NCBI RefSeq assembly: GCF_002727185.1
Contig: NZ_NIZW01000026.1
Coordinates: 25,882-89,881, forward strand
Direction: 5' to 3'
DNA length: 64,000 nucleotides
From: Rhodopirellula bahusiensis
Lineage (GTDB): Bacteria > Planctomycetota > Planctomycetia > Pirellulales > Pirellulaceae
This document shows, one piece after another, positions 1 to 9,241 of this stretch. A model generated the notes under the pieces. It was not told where the DNA came from and searched no databases. It saw nothing but the letters and a program-made list of their open reading frames with translations. A program made the position numbers and the translations under genes. The number at the start of each line of letters is the position of its first letter. Within the stretch, counting starts at the first letter, position 1.

Positions 1-90
1 GACGTTGGGGCGTTTTTGTTGGGCGTCCGCTATGGAAGCGTAGAAGCAGCAGATGGCCAATGAGATGGCGATGGTGTGTTTTGAAATCAC
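1..90 (-). CDS. Start of a secreted protein, probably a sulfatase (partial, runs off the window)
   Basis: Thirty codons are visible from a GTG at position 90 to the window edge. They read as a signal peptide: a Lys/His start, a hydrophobic stretch with two cysteines, then Ala-Asp-Ala before QQKRPNV. A signal peptide followed by a short basic stretch and 'RPNV' is how many planctomycete arylsulfatases begin, just before their metal-binding aspartates; that part lies outside the window, so the assignment is an inference. It is the last visible member of the minus-strand unit DUF1559, lipoprotein, sigma factor, FecR. It could also be another secreted enzyme with a similar leader. Confidence 0.5.
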   Translation of the reverse strand, partial: MISKHTIAISLAICCFYASIADAQQKRPNV

Positions 91-168
91 TAGGTTAGGT
101 TTCCGAGAATGGGTCGGATGGTTGATGGCGATCGATAGACCGTGAGTCTTGCAACCCACCTGCGAGTG

Positions 169-1530
169 CTATTTCTTGAGTGTGAATTCGAGTTTCGGTT
201 CGCTGGCTTCGGGATGCGGAACGCCAGCAAAGGCATGGCATGGGACGTCGTTGGTCCTGATCGGTAGGTTCTGCCGTTCGATGACAAAAGTCACTTCGGT
301 ATCTTTCCGTTCTTTGAGAAATTCCAACAACCTTTGGTTGCTGATCTCAAAGCTTCCGTTTTGTTGACTACGCGGCACGTCAAACGTTCCGAGGATCACA
401 CCGTCGTCGGGACTGGGAGAGTCTTGCCAACGACATTCAACGTTCCAGCCAACCTTTTCCGGGTTCGTGATTCCGTAGACCGCATATCGATTCAATTCCG
501 GTAGGCTGCTGAATAGACCGTAGGGAAAGGGGACAAGGTTGAGCCGAAGCAGCACCGAATCGACCTCATCGAAGTTGACGTTGGAGAGATCGAAGGCAAA
601 GAATGACCGTCGATCCCATTGCTTCTTCATCAGCCGGTTGACAGTTAAGTATTTCGGCTGGATGAACTCGCGTCTGTCATTACGGATCGCAGTGCCTTCA
701 CGACCGCCAGTGCCGACAATCAGCGTTTGGGGGCCAGGAGCAGGGCCAAGTTCAGGCTCGATCGGTTTTCCTTCGACAAGTGCGTTTGACTCAACCGTGA
801 TCGCCTTGCCAACGCCGCGCAACCGAGCGTTTTCGCCGGTTGAGGAAACGTAGACAGAAATTTCACCGTCAAGGACTTTGAAACTGGAACGATCACTGGA
901 CGGATCAACGCTCACTGAGAACTCAGTACCGTGGTCAACCGCATAGCCGTTTGGAGTTTCCATGATGAACCCGATGGCGGACTTTGGTACATCGATCCTC
1001 GCCCTACCGGACAGGATTCTTCCCCGCATCGGTGTAATCAGTTCCAGTCGGGCTGGTCCTTGGATCGAAACGTCAACGCCGGATCGGAACTGGATCGTTG
1101 CCATTCCTGTCTTCAAATCCAGAAGACCTGCGGCAAGGTCTGATCCGGTGGTAGTGGGGAGAGCACTTTCCCAGGAAGCGTTCTCTCCTGAAATCAACGT
1201 CGCGACTGGTGACGCAGCAAAGAAACGAGGCGCAAGCACGATCGCGAGCAGGATCGACGCTGCCAAGCCCGCTTGGGCGGCAAGGAATATCCATCTCGAT
1301 TTCGTCCAACCGGGTGATGCGATCGCAGCAGCGGATTCCAATTGAACCTCAGGATTGCGAGCATTCTGGCCATGTTCGTGGATCAAACCTGTCAGCAATC
1401 GAACATCGTTGAATTGCTTCACTCGTTCCGGACAACAGCTTAGTTCATAGCCGAGTTCTTCGAGTTCATCCTCATTGAGTACACCCTCGAGATAGCGTGT
1501 TGTCAGATGTTGAAATTCTTCTTCTGTCAT
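169..1530 (-). CDS. FecR-like transmembrane anti-sigma/sensor protein with C-terminal beta domain
   Basis: The protein has 453 residues from the ATG at 1530 (MTEEEF), chosen over an upstream in-frame start because the longer version adds only sequence lying inside the sigma gene. Residues 1-60 are a charged cytoplasmic part like those of anti-sigma proteins. One membrane helix follows at about 80-103, then a FecR-type beta domain at about 110-235 (HGTEFSV and VLDGEISVYV are typical). The C-terminal 160 residues resemble the DNRLRE/CBM96-like carbohydrate-binding-type domain often attached to planctomycete FecR proteins. The start overlaps the end of the sigma gene by 59 bases, so the two are probably translationally coupled. 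Likely role: binds the adjacent ECF sigma factor and controls it in response to an extracytoplasmic signal. Confidence 0.8.
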   Translation of the reverse strand: MTEEEFQHLTTRYLEGVLNEDELEELGYELSCCPERVKQFNDVRLLTGLIHEHGQNARNPEVQLESAAAIASPGWTKSRWIFLAAQAGLAASILLAIVLAPRFFAASPVATLISGENASWESALPTTTGSDLAAGLLDLKTGMATIQFRSGVDVSIQGPARLELITPMRGRILSGRARIDVPKSAIGFIMETPNGYAVDHGTEFSVSVDPSSDRSSFKVLDGEISVYVSSTGENARLRGVGKAITVESNALVEGKPIEPELGPAPGPQTLIVGTGGREGTAIRNDRREFIQPKYLTVNRLMKKQWDRRSFFAFDLSNVNFDEVDSVLLRLNLVPFPYGLFSSLPELNRYAVYGITNPEKVGWNVECRWQDSPSPDDGVILGTFDVPRSQQNGSFEISNQRLLEFLKERKDTEVTFVIERQNLPIRTNDVPCHAFAGVPHPEASEPKLEFTLKK

Positions 1531-2059
1531 AGTGGGATGTCTCCGCGTTCCACGCACCCAACCGGTCTTGAACACATTCGCCCAACGTGCTGTAAATTCG
1601 GTGCAACGTTTTATAAATTGTGTCCGGGGTACGCCCCAGTTTTTCCGCTACTTCAATGCCGCTCAATCCTTCAGAGAATCGAAGCCGAACTACGTCGCGG
1701 CAGTGAACCGTTAGGTTTGCGAGGCATTGGTGAAGTGCATCGACACGCAAGTTAATTTCATCGGCATCGCGACATTCGAGATCTGCGTCCACTAAATCCA
1801 AAATTGACTCATCGAGGAGAGATGGTCGATAATTTTGTCGGCGGATGAACTCATAGCAGCGGCGACGGAGAACTTTCCAGGACCAGTCGCGAAGATGACG
1901 GGGGCCTTCAAAGACGCTTTCATTCTCGAAGACCTTCACCAGCATGTCCTGGTAAGCATCTTCGGCGAGCTGTGACTGACGCAAGATCGACCAAGCAAGC
2001 GCGACTTGTTTGGTCCTTTCTTGCATCAGAATGCCGAGCATTTCGCTTCGATCCATCAT
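1472..2059 (-). CDS. ECF-type RNA polymerase sigma factor
   Basis: The 195-residue protein has the two domains of extracytoplasmic-function sigma factors. Region 2 lies around residues 25-85 (AEDAYQDMLVKVFE, then a Trp/Arg-rich helix ending FIRRQN). Region 4 lies around 110-165 with a helix-turn-helix (LSGIEVAEKLGRTPDTIYKTL). Two ATG codons stand together at the start. The first overlaps the stop codon of the upstream lipoprotein gene as ATGA, and the end overlaps the FecR gene. The gene order sigma, FecR, secreted enzyme is a known planctomycete arrangement; control by the downstream FecR protein is inferred from that order. Confidence 0.88.
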   Translation of the reverse strand: MMDRSEMLGILMQERTKQVALAWSILRQSQLAEDAYQDMLVKVFENESVFEGPRHLRDWSWKVLRRRCYEFIRRQNYRPSLLDESILDLVDADLECRDADEINLRVDALHQCLANLTVHCRDVVRLRFSEGLSGIEVAEKLGRTPDTIYKTLHRIYSTLGECVQDRLGAWNAETSHYDRRRISTSDNTLSRGCTQ

Positions 2060-2253
2060 CGTTGTTTGGGTGCCGATTTCGCTTCCTTTGCAGCCTGTTC
2101 AGCTGACTTTTTGTCACGAGCATCACGCTCGGCCTGAATGTCGGCGGCTGTTTGCAGGTCCATGATGACCTCGGGTTCTGAACTTCCGCTGCAACCGATA
2201 GCAGGGACGAATAGTGTGCAAGCAATGACTCCGCAGATTGCGAACCTTAGCAT
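2056..2253 (-). CDS. Small predicted lipoprotein
   Basis: Sixty-five residues from the ATG at 2253. The N-terminus is a short leader with a hydrophobic core ending in a lipobox-like FVPAIGC, so Cys-21 would be lipidated. The remainder is highly charged (AERDARDKKSAEQAAKEAK) and probably helical or disordered. The stop codon overlaps the start of the sigma gene by four bases, and the DUF1559 gene lies 200 bases upstream. Tiny lipoproteins directly downstream of DUF1559 proteins are common in Planctomycetes; no function is known to me. Confidence 0.72.
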   Translation of the reverse strand: MLRFAICGVIACTLFVPAIGCSGSSEPEVIMDLQTAADIQAERDARDKKSAEQAAKEAKSAPKQR

Positions 2254-2351
2254 TGGAATTCCTAGTGTTGAGTGCGCAAGCTGTTTAGCGTTGCGCAGTG
2301 GTGGGGATGTGAAGATGTTGGGTGGCTGTGTGCCGCTCGTTCGCTTTGAAT

Positions 2352-2373
2352 TGCCTTGCCGATCGGCAAGGCA
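2352..2373. repeat. 22-base perfect palindrome between DUF1559 and lipoprotein genes
   Basis: The sequence is its own reverse complement over 22 bases (half-site tgccttgcc around a central gatc). It can form a 9-bp stem with a GATC loop in the 200-base gap between the two genes. No T-run follows on the minus strand, so a classical intrinsic terminator is not supported. It could attenuate read-through, stabilise the upstream message, or bind a protein. Confidence 0.5.
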
Positions 2374-2453
2374 TTCAGCAGCAATCACCACAGCCAATAG
2401 GGCTGGATACTCACGAAGGCATCCAGCATGAATCGTTGATTTATTTCGGAGGT

Positions 2454-3674
2454 CTAAAACTCGGAGTCGATGACTTCTCCGGACGCACGAGTCCCAAGGG
2501 ATCCCCACAGACCGAATGGACTCCTTGCACCCGCGTTGGATGGTGCTGCGTTGATGGCACGAACGGTTTTGGCGGTTTGGTTGCCGGCGTCAATGGAGTC
2601 GGTGATGAACTTCACCGCTCCGTCACCCATCAATACGTGGGCTCCGCCTAGGTGGCGACTGCCGGCAGGAGCCAAGACTTCCATTTGCACGGACTTCAGC
2701 GAGTTCGGGCTTTGGTTGTTGTCGACGCAGAACTCACGGTTGGGAGGCAGGATTGTTTGAAAGCCAGTGTGGAGCAAGAAACCCGACGCCCATTGGAACC
2801 CTCGTGCCCGGTCGGCAGCGGACGCGTTTTGCAGATCGCTGCTCACATTGGGGTCCCAGAACTGAGGGCGTTCAGGATCACGGAACTGTTCGCAATAGCT
2901 TGGGTTGTTCATGACAGCGGCCCAAGCTTTATTGCCAATGTGAGGCTGCGTGCGAATATCGTTGTCCCCCATGTCGGTCGGGATTTCACCACACATGAGC
3001 GTGTTGGATAGCCCGTCGAGAACGTCGCGAAACTTGGTGCTTTCCATCGGTACAAACATCCCTCGCTGAGACGCACGTAGTCTTTCGATGCGCGAGCTAT
3101 TGGGCGGTGTCATATCCCAGTCGTAGGCTCCTGAGTTGCCTTTTTCAATTGCATCGCCCATGCATGCGGCATAGTTCGTTCTTCCGTTCGCCGGCAAACC
3201 CGTTCCCGGATCGCTGGGGCAGCGGAACGCTGGTATCTCAGTCACCCAAGGGACAAATGTTGCACGATTTGGCGTTGGCCCCATGGGTGGGTAGAAGTTC
3301 GGTGCAACCGGAAGAGTTGGATCGCCGTTGCTGATGTGTTCCCACAGCGCGGTTTGCTCGATGAAAGGCATCAGCCCCACCAAGAAACTCAGTTGAAGCC
3401 GATTGTCTATGTTGGAACTCGCGTAGTGACCACCCAGGTAACCACCACCATCGGTGCCGCCACGCTGCACAGGCAGTTGGTTGTATGCCGAGTGATAGTT
3501 GTGAAGTGCGAGTCCAATCTGTTTGACATTGTTCCCACAACTCATACGGCGAGCGGCCTCGCGAGCTGCTTGAACAGCAGGGAGCAGCAAACCTACCAAC
3601 ACTCCAATGATCGCGATCACGACGAGTAGTTCTACGAGAGTGAATCCATGCCTATCTCGACATCTATTTAACAC
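2454..3674 (-). CDS. DUF1559 family protein with type IV prepilin/pseudopilin N-terminus
   Basis: 406 residues. The start [10 protein letters not shown] is followed by [18 protein letters not shown], a textbook prepilin peptidase site and hydrophobic helix (cleavage after Gly-10). Next comes the planctomycete-specific [24 protein letters not shown] segment and a DUF1559 body ending with a variant of the H-x-G-G motif ([23 protein letters not shown]). Such proteins are strongly expanded in Planctomycetes and are thought to be exported pseudopilin-like surface proteins; their precise function is unknown. It is the first gene of the unit that continues with lipoprotein, sigma and FecR genes. Confidence 0.9.
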   Translation of the reverse strand: MLNRCRDRHGFTLVELLVVIAIIGVLVGLLLPAVQAAREAARRMSCGNNVKQIGLALHNYHSAYNQLPVQRGGTDGGGYLGGHYASSNIDNRLQLSFLVGLMPFIEQTALWEHISNGDPTLPVAPNFYPPMGPTPNRATFVPWVTEIPAFRCPSDPGTGLPANGRTNYAACMGDAIEKGNSGAYDWDMTPPNSSRIERLRASQRGMFVPMESTKFRDVLDGLSNTLMCGEIPTDMGDNDIRTQPHIGNKAWAAVMNNPSYCEQFRDPERPQFWDPNVSSDLQNASAADRARGFQWASGFLLHTGFQTILPPNREFCVDNNQSPNSLKSVQMEVLAPAGSRHLGGAHVLMGDGAVKFITDSIDAGNQTAKTVRAINAAPSNAGARSPFGLWGSLGTRASGEVIDSEF

Positions 3675-4495
3675 AATCTACCTCTTTAATTCATTGAAAA
3701 CACAAGGTTGCTAGTCAAGCATCAAGCCCGATTGAAATAGCGAGATAAGCTTGCCAAGCAGTAGGTGCCGTCTCACATACCAAAGGAGCCGGACCAGAAG
3801 ACCTACTGCACTCGTCTACATGCGCGACCTGAAAGTTCTGGACAATGAAATCGATCATTTCTTACGAAAAGTTGGAGTCGCTTTTGGGAAACGACAAACA
3901 GACTGTGGCAGGGTCGTGAGAGTTGAGACAAGTCGTGGTTGATTTTGACGACGGAGTATCAAAGCAGGATCCTCTAACACTTCAAACGGACAACCCGTAA
4001 TAGATGAAGTTTTGATGAACTGCATTTGGATGCGCGGCGACTTTCATGATGGACCCATACGACGCATGAAGATGCACGTCTCTTTGTGCATTAGGTAGGG
4101 GGCCAGGACTGGGTGGCAGGAGGGGTGTGTCGAGGTTTTGTATTCTCGTGTGTCTTCTCTGTTGAGCTCGATAAGCTGCACGAAAGACGATCAGATTGTT
4201 GAAGGCTTATCGTCAGTGTTTGCACCAACACGATTCGATGCGGACCACGTGGCTATCAACCCATTCAACGAGCAGCGTGACTTGCCCGAGACTGAAACAT
4301 CGTTTCTTGCTTACGCGTGCGCTGCGTTGCGGCCAGGTACAGCCGGGGCGAACGTCTAAACGGCTCACATAATTCTGCCCGATCGTTCCTGCCCACGTGC
4401 TTATCGTGTGAAGCGAGGGCACGGAAGTTTTACCCATTCACTTCGAGCTTTTTCGCGAAGCAACCCAACGACGCAAACAGTTGATGGCAGCGGTT
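3675..4495. other. Long intergenic region, no supported gene
   Basis: About 820 bases separate the DUF1559 start from the hemW stop. Short open frames exist on both strands (for example 4138-4359 plus and 4213-4437 minus) but they overlap each other, lack recognisable motifs or good ribosome sites, and none is convincing. The promoter of the DUF1559 unit should lie at the left end of this stretch. Confidence 0.5.
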
Positions 4496-5665
4496 CTACT
4501 CTGGCTCAGACAGCAGAGCGGTTGCGACTGTGTCTGCGAACAGGATGCCGCGACGGGTGAGTTGCAGGTGGTGATTCTGGTGCGTGACCAGTTCCATCGA
4601 TTGAAGTTTGGTCAGCGTTTGGGCAAGCAAGGTTTCCAGGTTGATTGAAGTGCGGTCACGAACCATGGAAAGCTCGATCCCGTCGAGCTGGCGGACTCCG
4701 AAGGCGGCCAGTTCACGAGCGTACTGTTCCAATGTGATGGTCTCGGTTTCGTCGGTTGCACGTCCGCCGGCCAGCATGCGTTTCAGATACGTTGTCGTGC
4801 TTCGATGATTGACTTCGCGTCGACCGTCGACGAAGCGTGCGGCTCCAGGACCAACGGCGTGCCAGCCACGTCCTGCCCAGTAGGCCAGGTTGTGTTGGCA
4901 TCGGAAGGATTCTCGGGCGAAGCTGCTGATCTCGTACTGCTGCCAACCGTCGCTTGAGAATTGTTGTTGAGCGGCTTCGTACATTTGCAACTCGAGCGTC
5001 TCATCCGTTTCCGCCAAATCACCGCGTGAACGCCGTGACCAGAAGGAGGTGCCTTTTTCGAATGTCAGGGCATAGGTGGAGACATGCGAGATCGAGGAGG
5101 CTGCGGCGATCGACAAATCATTTTGCCAAGTCGCGAGAGTTTCGTTCGGGGCACCAAAGATCAGATCGATCGAGACATTGCCGACTCGTTGGTGAGCGGC
5201 TTCGATCGCATCGAGTGCGATGGATTCGTCATGGCCGCGTTCGAGGCATCGCAATTTTTCGGCGTTGAACGACTGAACGCCGAGGCTGATCCGATTGACG
5301 CCGATGGCTTGCAAAGCATCCAAGCACTCGGGCGAGATGTCTTCGGGGTTGGCTTCCGCGGTGATCTCAGCATCTTCGGCTATTGGGAACGCCTCCGCGA
5401 TCGCTCGATGCAGTCGTTGCAGATGTGTGGCTGACAATCGCGTTGGCGTGCCACCGCCCAAGAAGATTGTTTGCAGCGGCAACTCTCGCGAGGAGTTGTC
5501 GATGCCTTTGAGTTCTCGCTCGACGGCATCAATGTATTGATCTTGTAGCTCGTCGCGACCGGCGATCACGCTGAAGTTGCAGTAACCGCAACGATGACGA
5601 CAGAACGGAACGTGCACATACAGCGACTGTGGTTGCGGCCAGCCGCCGGGAGGAATGCACGTCAT
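4496..5665 (-). CDS. hemW: HemW-like radical SAM heme chaperone (formerly HemN-like)
   Basis: 389 residues. The radical-SAM cluster motif C-x3-C-x2-C is present at Cys-22, Cys-26 and Cys-29 (FCRHRCGYC), followed by GGGTPT and GVQSFN, all typical of the HemN/HemW family. It lacks the N-terminal extension of true oxygen-independent coproporphyrinogen III oxidase, and its length fits HemW. HemW binds heme and a 4Fe-4S cluster and is thought to deliver heme to cytochromes. The gene is last in scpA - MBL protein - hemW, with one base between it and the MBL gene. Confidence 0.88.
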   Translation of the reverse strand: MTCIPPGGWPQPQSLYVHVPFCRHRCGYCNFSVIAGRDELQDQYIDAVERELKGIDNSSRELPLQTIFLGGGTPTRLSATHLQRLHRAIAEAFPIAEDAEITAEANPEDISPECLDALQAIGVNRISLGVQSFNAEKLRCLERGHDESIALDAIEAAHQRVGNVSIDLIFGAPNETLATWQNDLSIAAASSISHVSTYALTFEKGTSFWSRRSRGDLAETDETLELQMYEAAQQQFSSDGWQQYEISSFARESFRCQHNLAYWAGRGWHAVGPGAARFVDGRREVNHRSTTTYLKRMLAGGRATDETETITLEQYARELAAFGVRQLDGIELSMVRDRTSINLETLLAQTLTKLQSMELVTHQNHHLQLTRRGILFADTVATALLSEPE

Positions 5666-5666
5666 G

Positions 5667-6506
5667 TTAGATCCAAAGTTTCAACCGGTCGTCCAGCATG
5701 CCGGGCAATGCTTTTTTGACAAAGCGTCGGATTTGGACGTCGGTGTAACGCGTGCTGGCGTGAGACCCGATGATCAATTCGTTCTTGAAGTTGTCCGCTC
5801 GTTCGCGATAGTCATCCACGTGCATGTGACCATGCTTATGGATTTTCGATCGGCGATGTTCGGGCGCAGCAAACGTGAGTTCACTGATCAGAATCTTGGA
5901 CTCATAGAACTCGGGATTGTTGTCCAATCCCTTGGGTGATGTGTCGCCGGTGTAAGCGAACACGGGCACGCGTTGCTCGGTCGTGATTTCGGTGCCGGCC
6001 ATCTTCAGGTCGCGAATTTTTTCGCCGGGCAGGTCCAGGTACTCGGGTTTGAGTTTGTGTCGACGTTGGTAGACGATGAACCCGAGTGCATCGATCGTGT
6101 GATGCACGTTCATGGATTTCACAACGTACTCACGACCGATCTTGGTTTCGTCGCCATCCAGCAATCCGATCAACTCACACGGCATCGCGCCACGATCGAG
6201 GCTGCGGAAGGTTTGCAACATCTTCCACGCCATGTCGACCGCTGAATCGGGCAGGTAGATGATCGGCGGATCCATCTTCATCATTCGGCGGCGGGACACG
6301 TACGCGGGAAGGGCAGCGATGTGATCCAGGTGCGCGTGCGAGATGAACATGGTCGGCGTGCCCATGAAGTCCCAGGGCTGGACCCCGACATCGAAGAGCA
6401 GCTTGAGTTCGTTGACTCGCCAGCAGGTTTGCACCGCGGCGCGCGAGTAGCCCTCGATCGTCAGTCCGTTGTGGACATGCGAGAGAAGCGGAATGTTATC
6501 GACCAT
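5667..6506 (-). CDS. Metallo-beta-lactamase fold hydrolase, RNase Z-like
   Basis: 279 residues from the ATG at 6506, which overlaps the scpA stop as TGATG; a TTG one codon earlier is possible. The metal-binding motif H-x-H-x-D-H is at residues 57-62 (HAHLDH). Further ligands are likely in the GDTSP and GSHAS segments. The residues around the motif (FISHAHLDHIAALPAYVSRR) resemble RNase Z (tRNA 3' endonuclease), and a planctomycete RNase Z is the most likely role. Other MBL hydrolases share this fold, so no gene symbol is given. Confidence 0.75.
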   Translation of the reverse strand: MVDNIPLLSHVHNGLTIEGYSRAAVQTCWRVNELKLLFDVGVQPWDFMGTPTMFISHAHLDHIAALPAYVSRRRMMKMDPPIIYLPDSAVDMAWKMLQTFRSLDRGAMPCELIGLLDGDETKIGREYVVKSMNVHHTIDALGFIVYQRRHKLKPEYLDLPGEKIRDLKMAGTEITTEQRVPVFAYTGDTSPKGLDNNPEFYESKILISELTFAAPEHRRSKIHKHGHMHVDDYRERADNFKNELIIGSHASTRYTDVQIRRFVKKALPGMLDDRLKLWI

Positions 6507-7309
6507 CAACGCATCCGGATCGGCATGTTGCTGTTGTCGATCGAGTCGGTGCCGTAGTTGTCGACTTCGTTGACGTTCAAATTGTCTGAGTAACGTTCGG
6601 TCCTCACGACTTCGATTTCACCTTGGTCGTTTTGGTCGACCGCTGCGCCGTGGTGCCGGGTCAATTCCAGCATGGCGAGGAACCAACCGATGTAGGCCGA
6701 TTTGTGTTGCCCGGCGGGCACCAAGTCGACCAGCGGAACGCGGGGCTGAGCCGCCAGTTCTATGTGGATCTTTTGCATGTATACGTGGATGGGGGTGTCG
6801 TCGTAGATGACTTCGGTGGCCGGCGGCCCAGCGGATTCACGCATGATCCGTCCGAAGGCGCTGACCAAGTCCCAGATTTCAAGCTCGACGATCGGTTGGT
6901 CGGCTGGATCGTTGCGACGGGTCGGGAGGTCGTCGGCGACGCGTTCAAATCGGGTTTGCCAGCGAGCGGACATTTCGTCCAGCACCGCCGCCGCATCGCG
7001 AATTTCTTTGTACTGTAGCAGTCGTTCGACCAGCGATTCGTGGGTGTCCTCGACGGCTTCTTCTGCGGATTCATCCTCGATTTTGGGCAGGACCGCCTGG
7101 CTTTTCATTTCCACCAAGGTGGCGGCCAGTTCCAGGAAATCGCCCACTTCGCCCAAATCGAGCTCCTGAAGCACGTCCAGGTGAGCGACATATTGGTCGA
7201 CCACTTTGGCGAGCGACATCTCCGTCAGCGACAATTCCTGGCGGCGAACCAAGTACAGCAGCAGATCGATTGGGCCTCGATAGACCGGCAAATCGATGCG
7301 AAAGCTCAT
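6506..7309 (-). CDS. scpA: Segregation and condensation protein A
   Basis: 267 residues, the usual length for ScpA, the kleisin partner of SMC. The N-terminus has the conserved pattern YRGPIDLLLYLVRRQELSLTEM, followed by DFLELAATLVEMKSQAVLP, and the C-terminus has a winged-helix-like FLAMLELTRHHGA segment. ScpA closes the SMC ring with ScpB and helps condense and segregate chromosomes. It is the first gene of a tight three-gene unit with the RNase Z-like and hemW genes; scpB and smc are not in the window. Confidence 0.92.
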   Translation of the reverse strand: MSFRIDLPVYRGPIDLLLYLVRRQELSLTEMSLAKVVDQYVAHLDVLQELDLGEVGDFLELAATLVEMKSQAVLPKIEDESAEEAVEDTHESLVERLLQYKEIRDAAAVLDEMSARWQTRFERVADDLPTRRNDPADQPIVELEIWDLVSAFGRIMRESAGPPATEVIYDDTPIHVYMQKIHIELAAQPRVPLVDLVPAGQHKSAYIGWFLAMLELTRHHGAAVDQNDQGEIEVVRTERYSDNLNVNEVDNYGTDSIDNSNMPIRMR

Positions 7310-7631
7310 GCGGCGGGTCGCTCAGGATCAGAAAGGGCTGAAAGTGGGTGAAAGAGGGACAAAAACGGGAGCAGCAGGTTCGAAAGACGAGCTGTTTCCT
7401 GCGGATTCGTGTTCCGCGGCGAAGTGACAGCGAACTTTCGAAGGCTGGAACCGCTCTGTCACGGCTGATCAAGCAGCGAGTTTGCAGCGTTTGGCCCGAA
7501 GCCCTTGGCAGCGTCAACCTCCAAAATTATCATGCGTCGCTCTTGATCGCGACCCTTCCCTTGTATTTGTCGCGTCTTCGACGCGATTGGCGATCTTTTT
7601 TGCTCTCACATGGCGACTCACAGGCACATCC
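7310..7631. promoter_or_regulatory. Divergent intergenic region between scpA and ilvN
   Basis: About 320 bases separate two divergent start codons, so promoters for both directions must lie here. I see no convincing leader peptide with a branched-chain codon run and no clear attenuator, so regulation of ilvN by attenuation is not supported. Confidence 0.4.
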
Positions 7632-8171
7632 ATGGCCAGTCCCAACCAACGTCATTTGCTCTCGGCGCTCGTCCAAAACGTGCCCGGAGTGCTTGCACAC
7701 ATTTCCGGAATGCTCGCTTCCCGCGGCTACAACATTGATTCGTTGGCTGTCGGTGAAACCGAAGACGCATCTCTATCGCGAATGACGTTTGTCGTTGTCG
7801 GCGACGACCAAGTCCTCGACCAAGTCCGCAAACAACTCGAGAAAATCGTCACGGTCGTGCGTGTGCTGGATATCAGCTCCAACGATTACGTCGAACGCGA
7901 CCTCCTGTTGGTCAAAGTCACGGCTCCCGCAGGTGGCGTCCGCAGCGAAATTCGCGAATTGGTCGATATCTTCCGCGGTCAAATCGTCGATGTCGGCGAA
8001 GGGGAAGTGATGATCGAAATCAGCGGCCGAGCCAACAAGGTCCAGGCATTCATCGAACGAATCGATCGCTATGGCATCGTCGAACTGGTCCGCACGGGCC
8101 GCATCGCGATGGTTCGCAGTGGTTCGCAAGTCACCTCGAGCGAGCCCGCTGCCGAAACCGTCCAAGCCTAA
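7632..8171 (+). CDS. ilvN: Acetolactate synthase small (regulatory) subunit
   Basis: 179 residues from the ATG at 7632; the open frame extends upstream but the extension shows no conservation pattern. An N-terminal ACT domain (HLLSALVQNVPGVLAHISG, then RGYNIDSLAVGETED) binds valine for feedback inhibition of the catalytic subunit. The second half (LLVKVTAPAGGVRSEIRELVDIFRGQIVDV) is the conserved C-terminal domain. The enzyme makes acetolactate for valine, leucine and isoleucine. The large subunit gene is not in the window. ilvC follows after 61 bases, so the two probably share a transcript. The name ilvH would be equally acceptable. Confidence 0.93.
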   Translation: MASPNQRHLLSALVQNVPGVLAHISGMLASRGYNIDSLAVGETEDASLSRMTFVVVGDDQVLDQVRKQLEKIVTVVRVLDISSNDYVERDLLLVKVTAPAGGVRSEIRELVDIFRGQIVDVGEGEVMIEISGRANKVQAFIERIDRYGIVELVRTGRIAMVRSGSQVTSSEPAAETVQA

Positions 8172-8232
8172 CACCGATTCGATACCGATCCCTTCCAAAT
8201 CATCTTTCCCCACACACCCTGAGTGACTTTTG

Positions 8233-9237
8233 ATGGCAGCCACCATTTACTACGAAAACGACGCCGACCTGTCCCACCTGAAAGGCAAGAAGGTCGCGAT
8301 CTTGGGTTACGGTTCGCAAGGACACGCCCAAGCTCAAAACCTGCGTGATAGCGGTTGCGAGGTCATCATCGGCCAACGTCCCGGCAGTGCAAACTACGAC
8401 TTGGCCGTCTCGCACGGGTTCGAACCCATGTCGATCGCGGAAGCCACCAAGGCAGCCGATGTCATCAACGTGCTGCTTCCCGATGAAGTTCAAGGCGACA
8501 TCTATCGCGATTCGATTCGTGACAACCTGTCCGAAGGCAACGTGTTGATGTGCTCGCACGGTTTCAACATTCACTTCGGTCAAATCGATCCTCCCAAGGG
8601 CATCGACACTCTGCTGGTCGCTCCCAAGGGCCCCGGCCACTTGGTCCGCAGCGAGTACGAAAAGGGCGGCGGCGTTCCTGCGTTGATCGCACTGGGCGAA
8701 GGTGCTTCGGAAACCACCAAGCAAATCGGTTTGGCATACGCCAAGGGCATCGGCGGAACTCGCGGTGGTGTCATCGAAACCACTTTCGCGGAAGAAACCG
8801 AAACCGACTTGTTCGGCGAACAAGTTGTCTTGTGCGGCGGTGTCAGCGAATTGGTCAAAGCTGGTTTCGACACGTTGGTCGAAGCTGGTTATCAGCCTGA
8901 AATGGCTTACTTCGAGTGCATGCACGAACTGAAGTTGATCGTCGATTTGTTGTACGAAGGTGGCTTGAGCTACATGCGATACAGCATTAGCAACACCGCT
9001 GAGTACGGCGATTACGTCACCGGCCCACGCATCATCACCGATGAAACCAAAGCCGAAATGAAAAAGGTTCTCGAAGAGATCCAACAAGGCGAGTTCGCTC
9101 GCAAGTGGATCAGCGAAAACCGTGCGGGTGCTCCTTTCTTCAAGGCAACTCGTCGTCGCGAACGTCTGCACGGTGTCGAGCAAATCGGTCTCGGCCTTCG
9201 CCGCATGATGAACTGGATCGACGAAAAAGAAGTTTGA
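8233..9237 (+). CDS. ilvC: Ketol-acid reductoisomerase
   Basis: 334 residues, class I length. The N-terminal Rossmann domain carries [17 protein letters not shown] for NADPH. The C-terminal knotted helical domain carries the Mg-binding acidic residues in ETDLFGEQ and the [17 protein letters not shown] helix. It converts acetolactate to dihydroxyisovalerate in branched-chain amino-acid synthesis, directly after IlvBN. The ATG at 8233 is preferred over the TTG one codon earlier. A long antisense frame lies over the gene and is a composition artefact. Confidence 0.96.
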   Translation: MAATIYYENDADLSHLKGKKVAILGYGSQGHAQAQNLRDSGCEVIIGQRPGSANYDLAVSHGFEPMSIAEATKAADVINVLLPDEVQGDIYRDSIRDNLSEGNVLMCSHGFNIHFGQIDPPKGIDTLLVAPKGPGHLVRSEYEKGGGVPALIALGEGASETTKQIGLAYAKGIGGTRGGVIETTFAEETETDLFGEQVVLCGGVSELVKAGFDTLVEAGYQPEMAYFECMHELKLIVDLLYEGGLSYMRYSISNTAEYGDYVTGPRIITDETKAEMKKVLEEIQQGEFARKWISENRAGAPFFKATRRRERLHGVEQIGLGLRRMMNWIDEKEV

Positions 9238-9241
9238 TCCG

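Noticed and set aside
4138..4437. Small genes in the gap before hemW
   Set aside because: Two overlapping opposite frames, neither with recognisable features.
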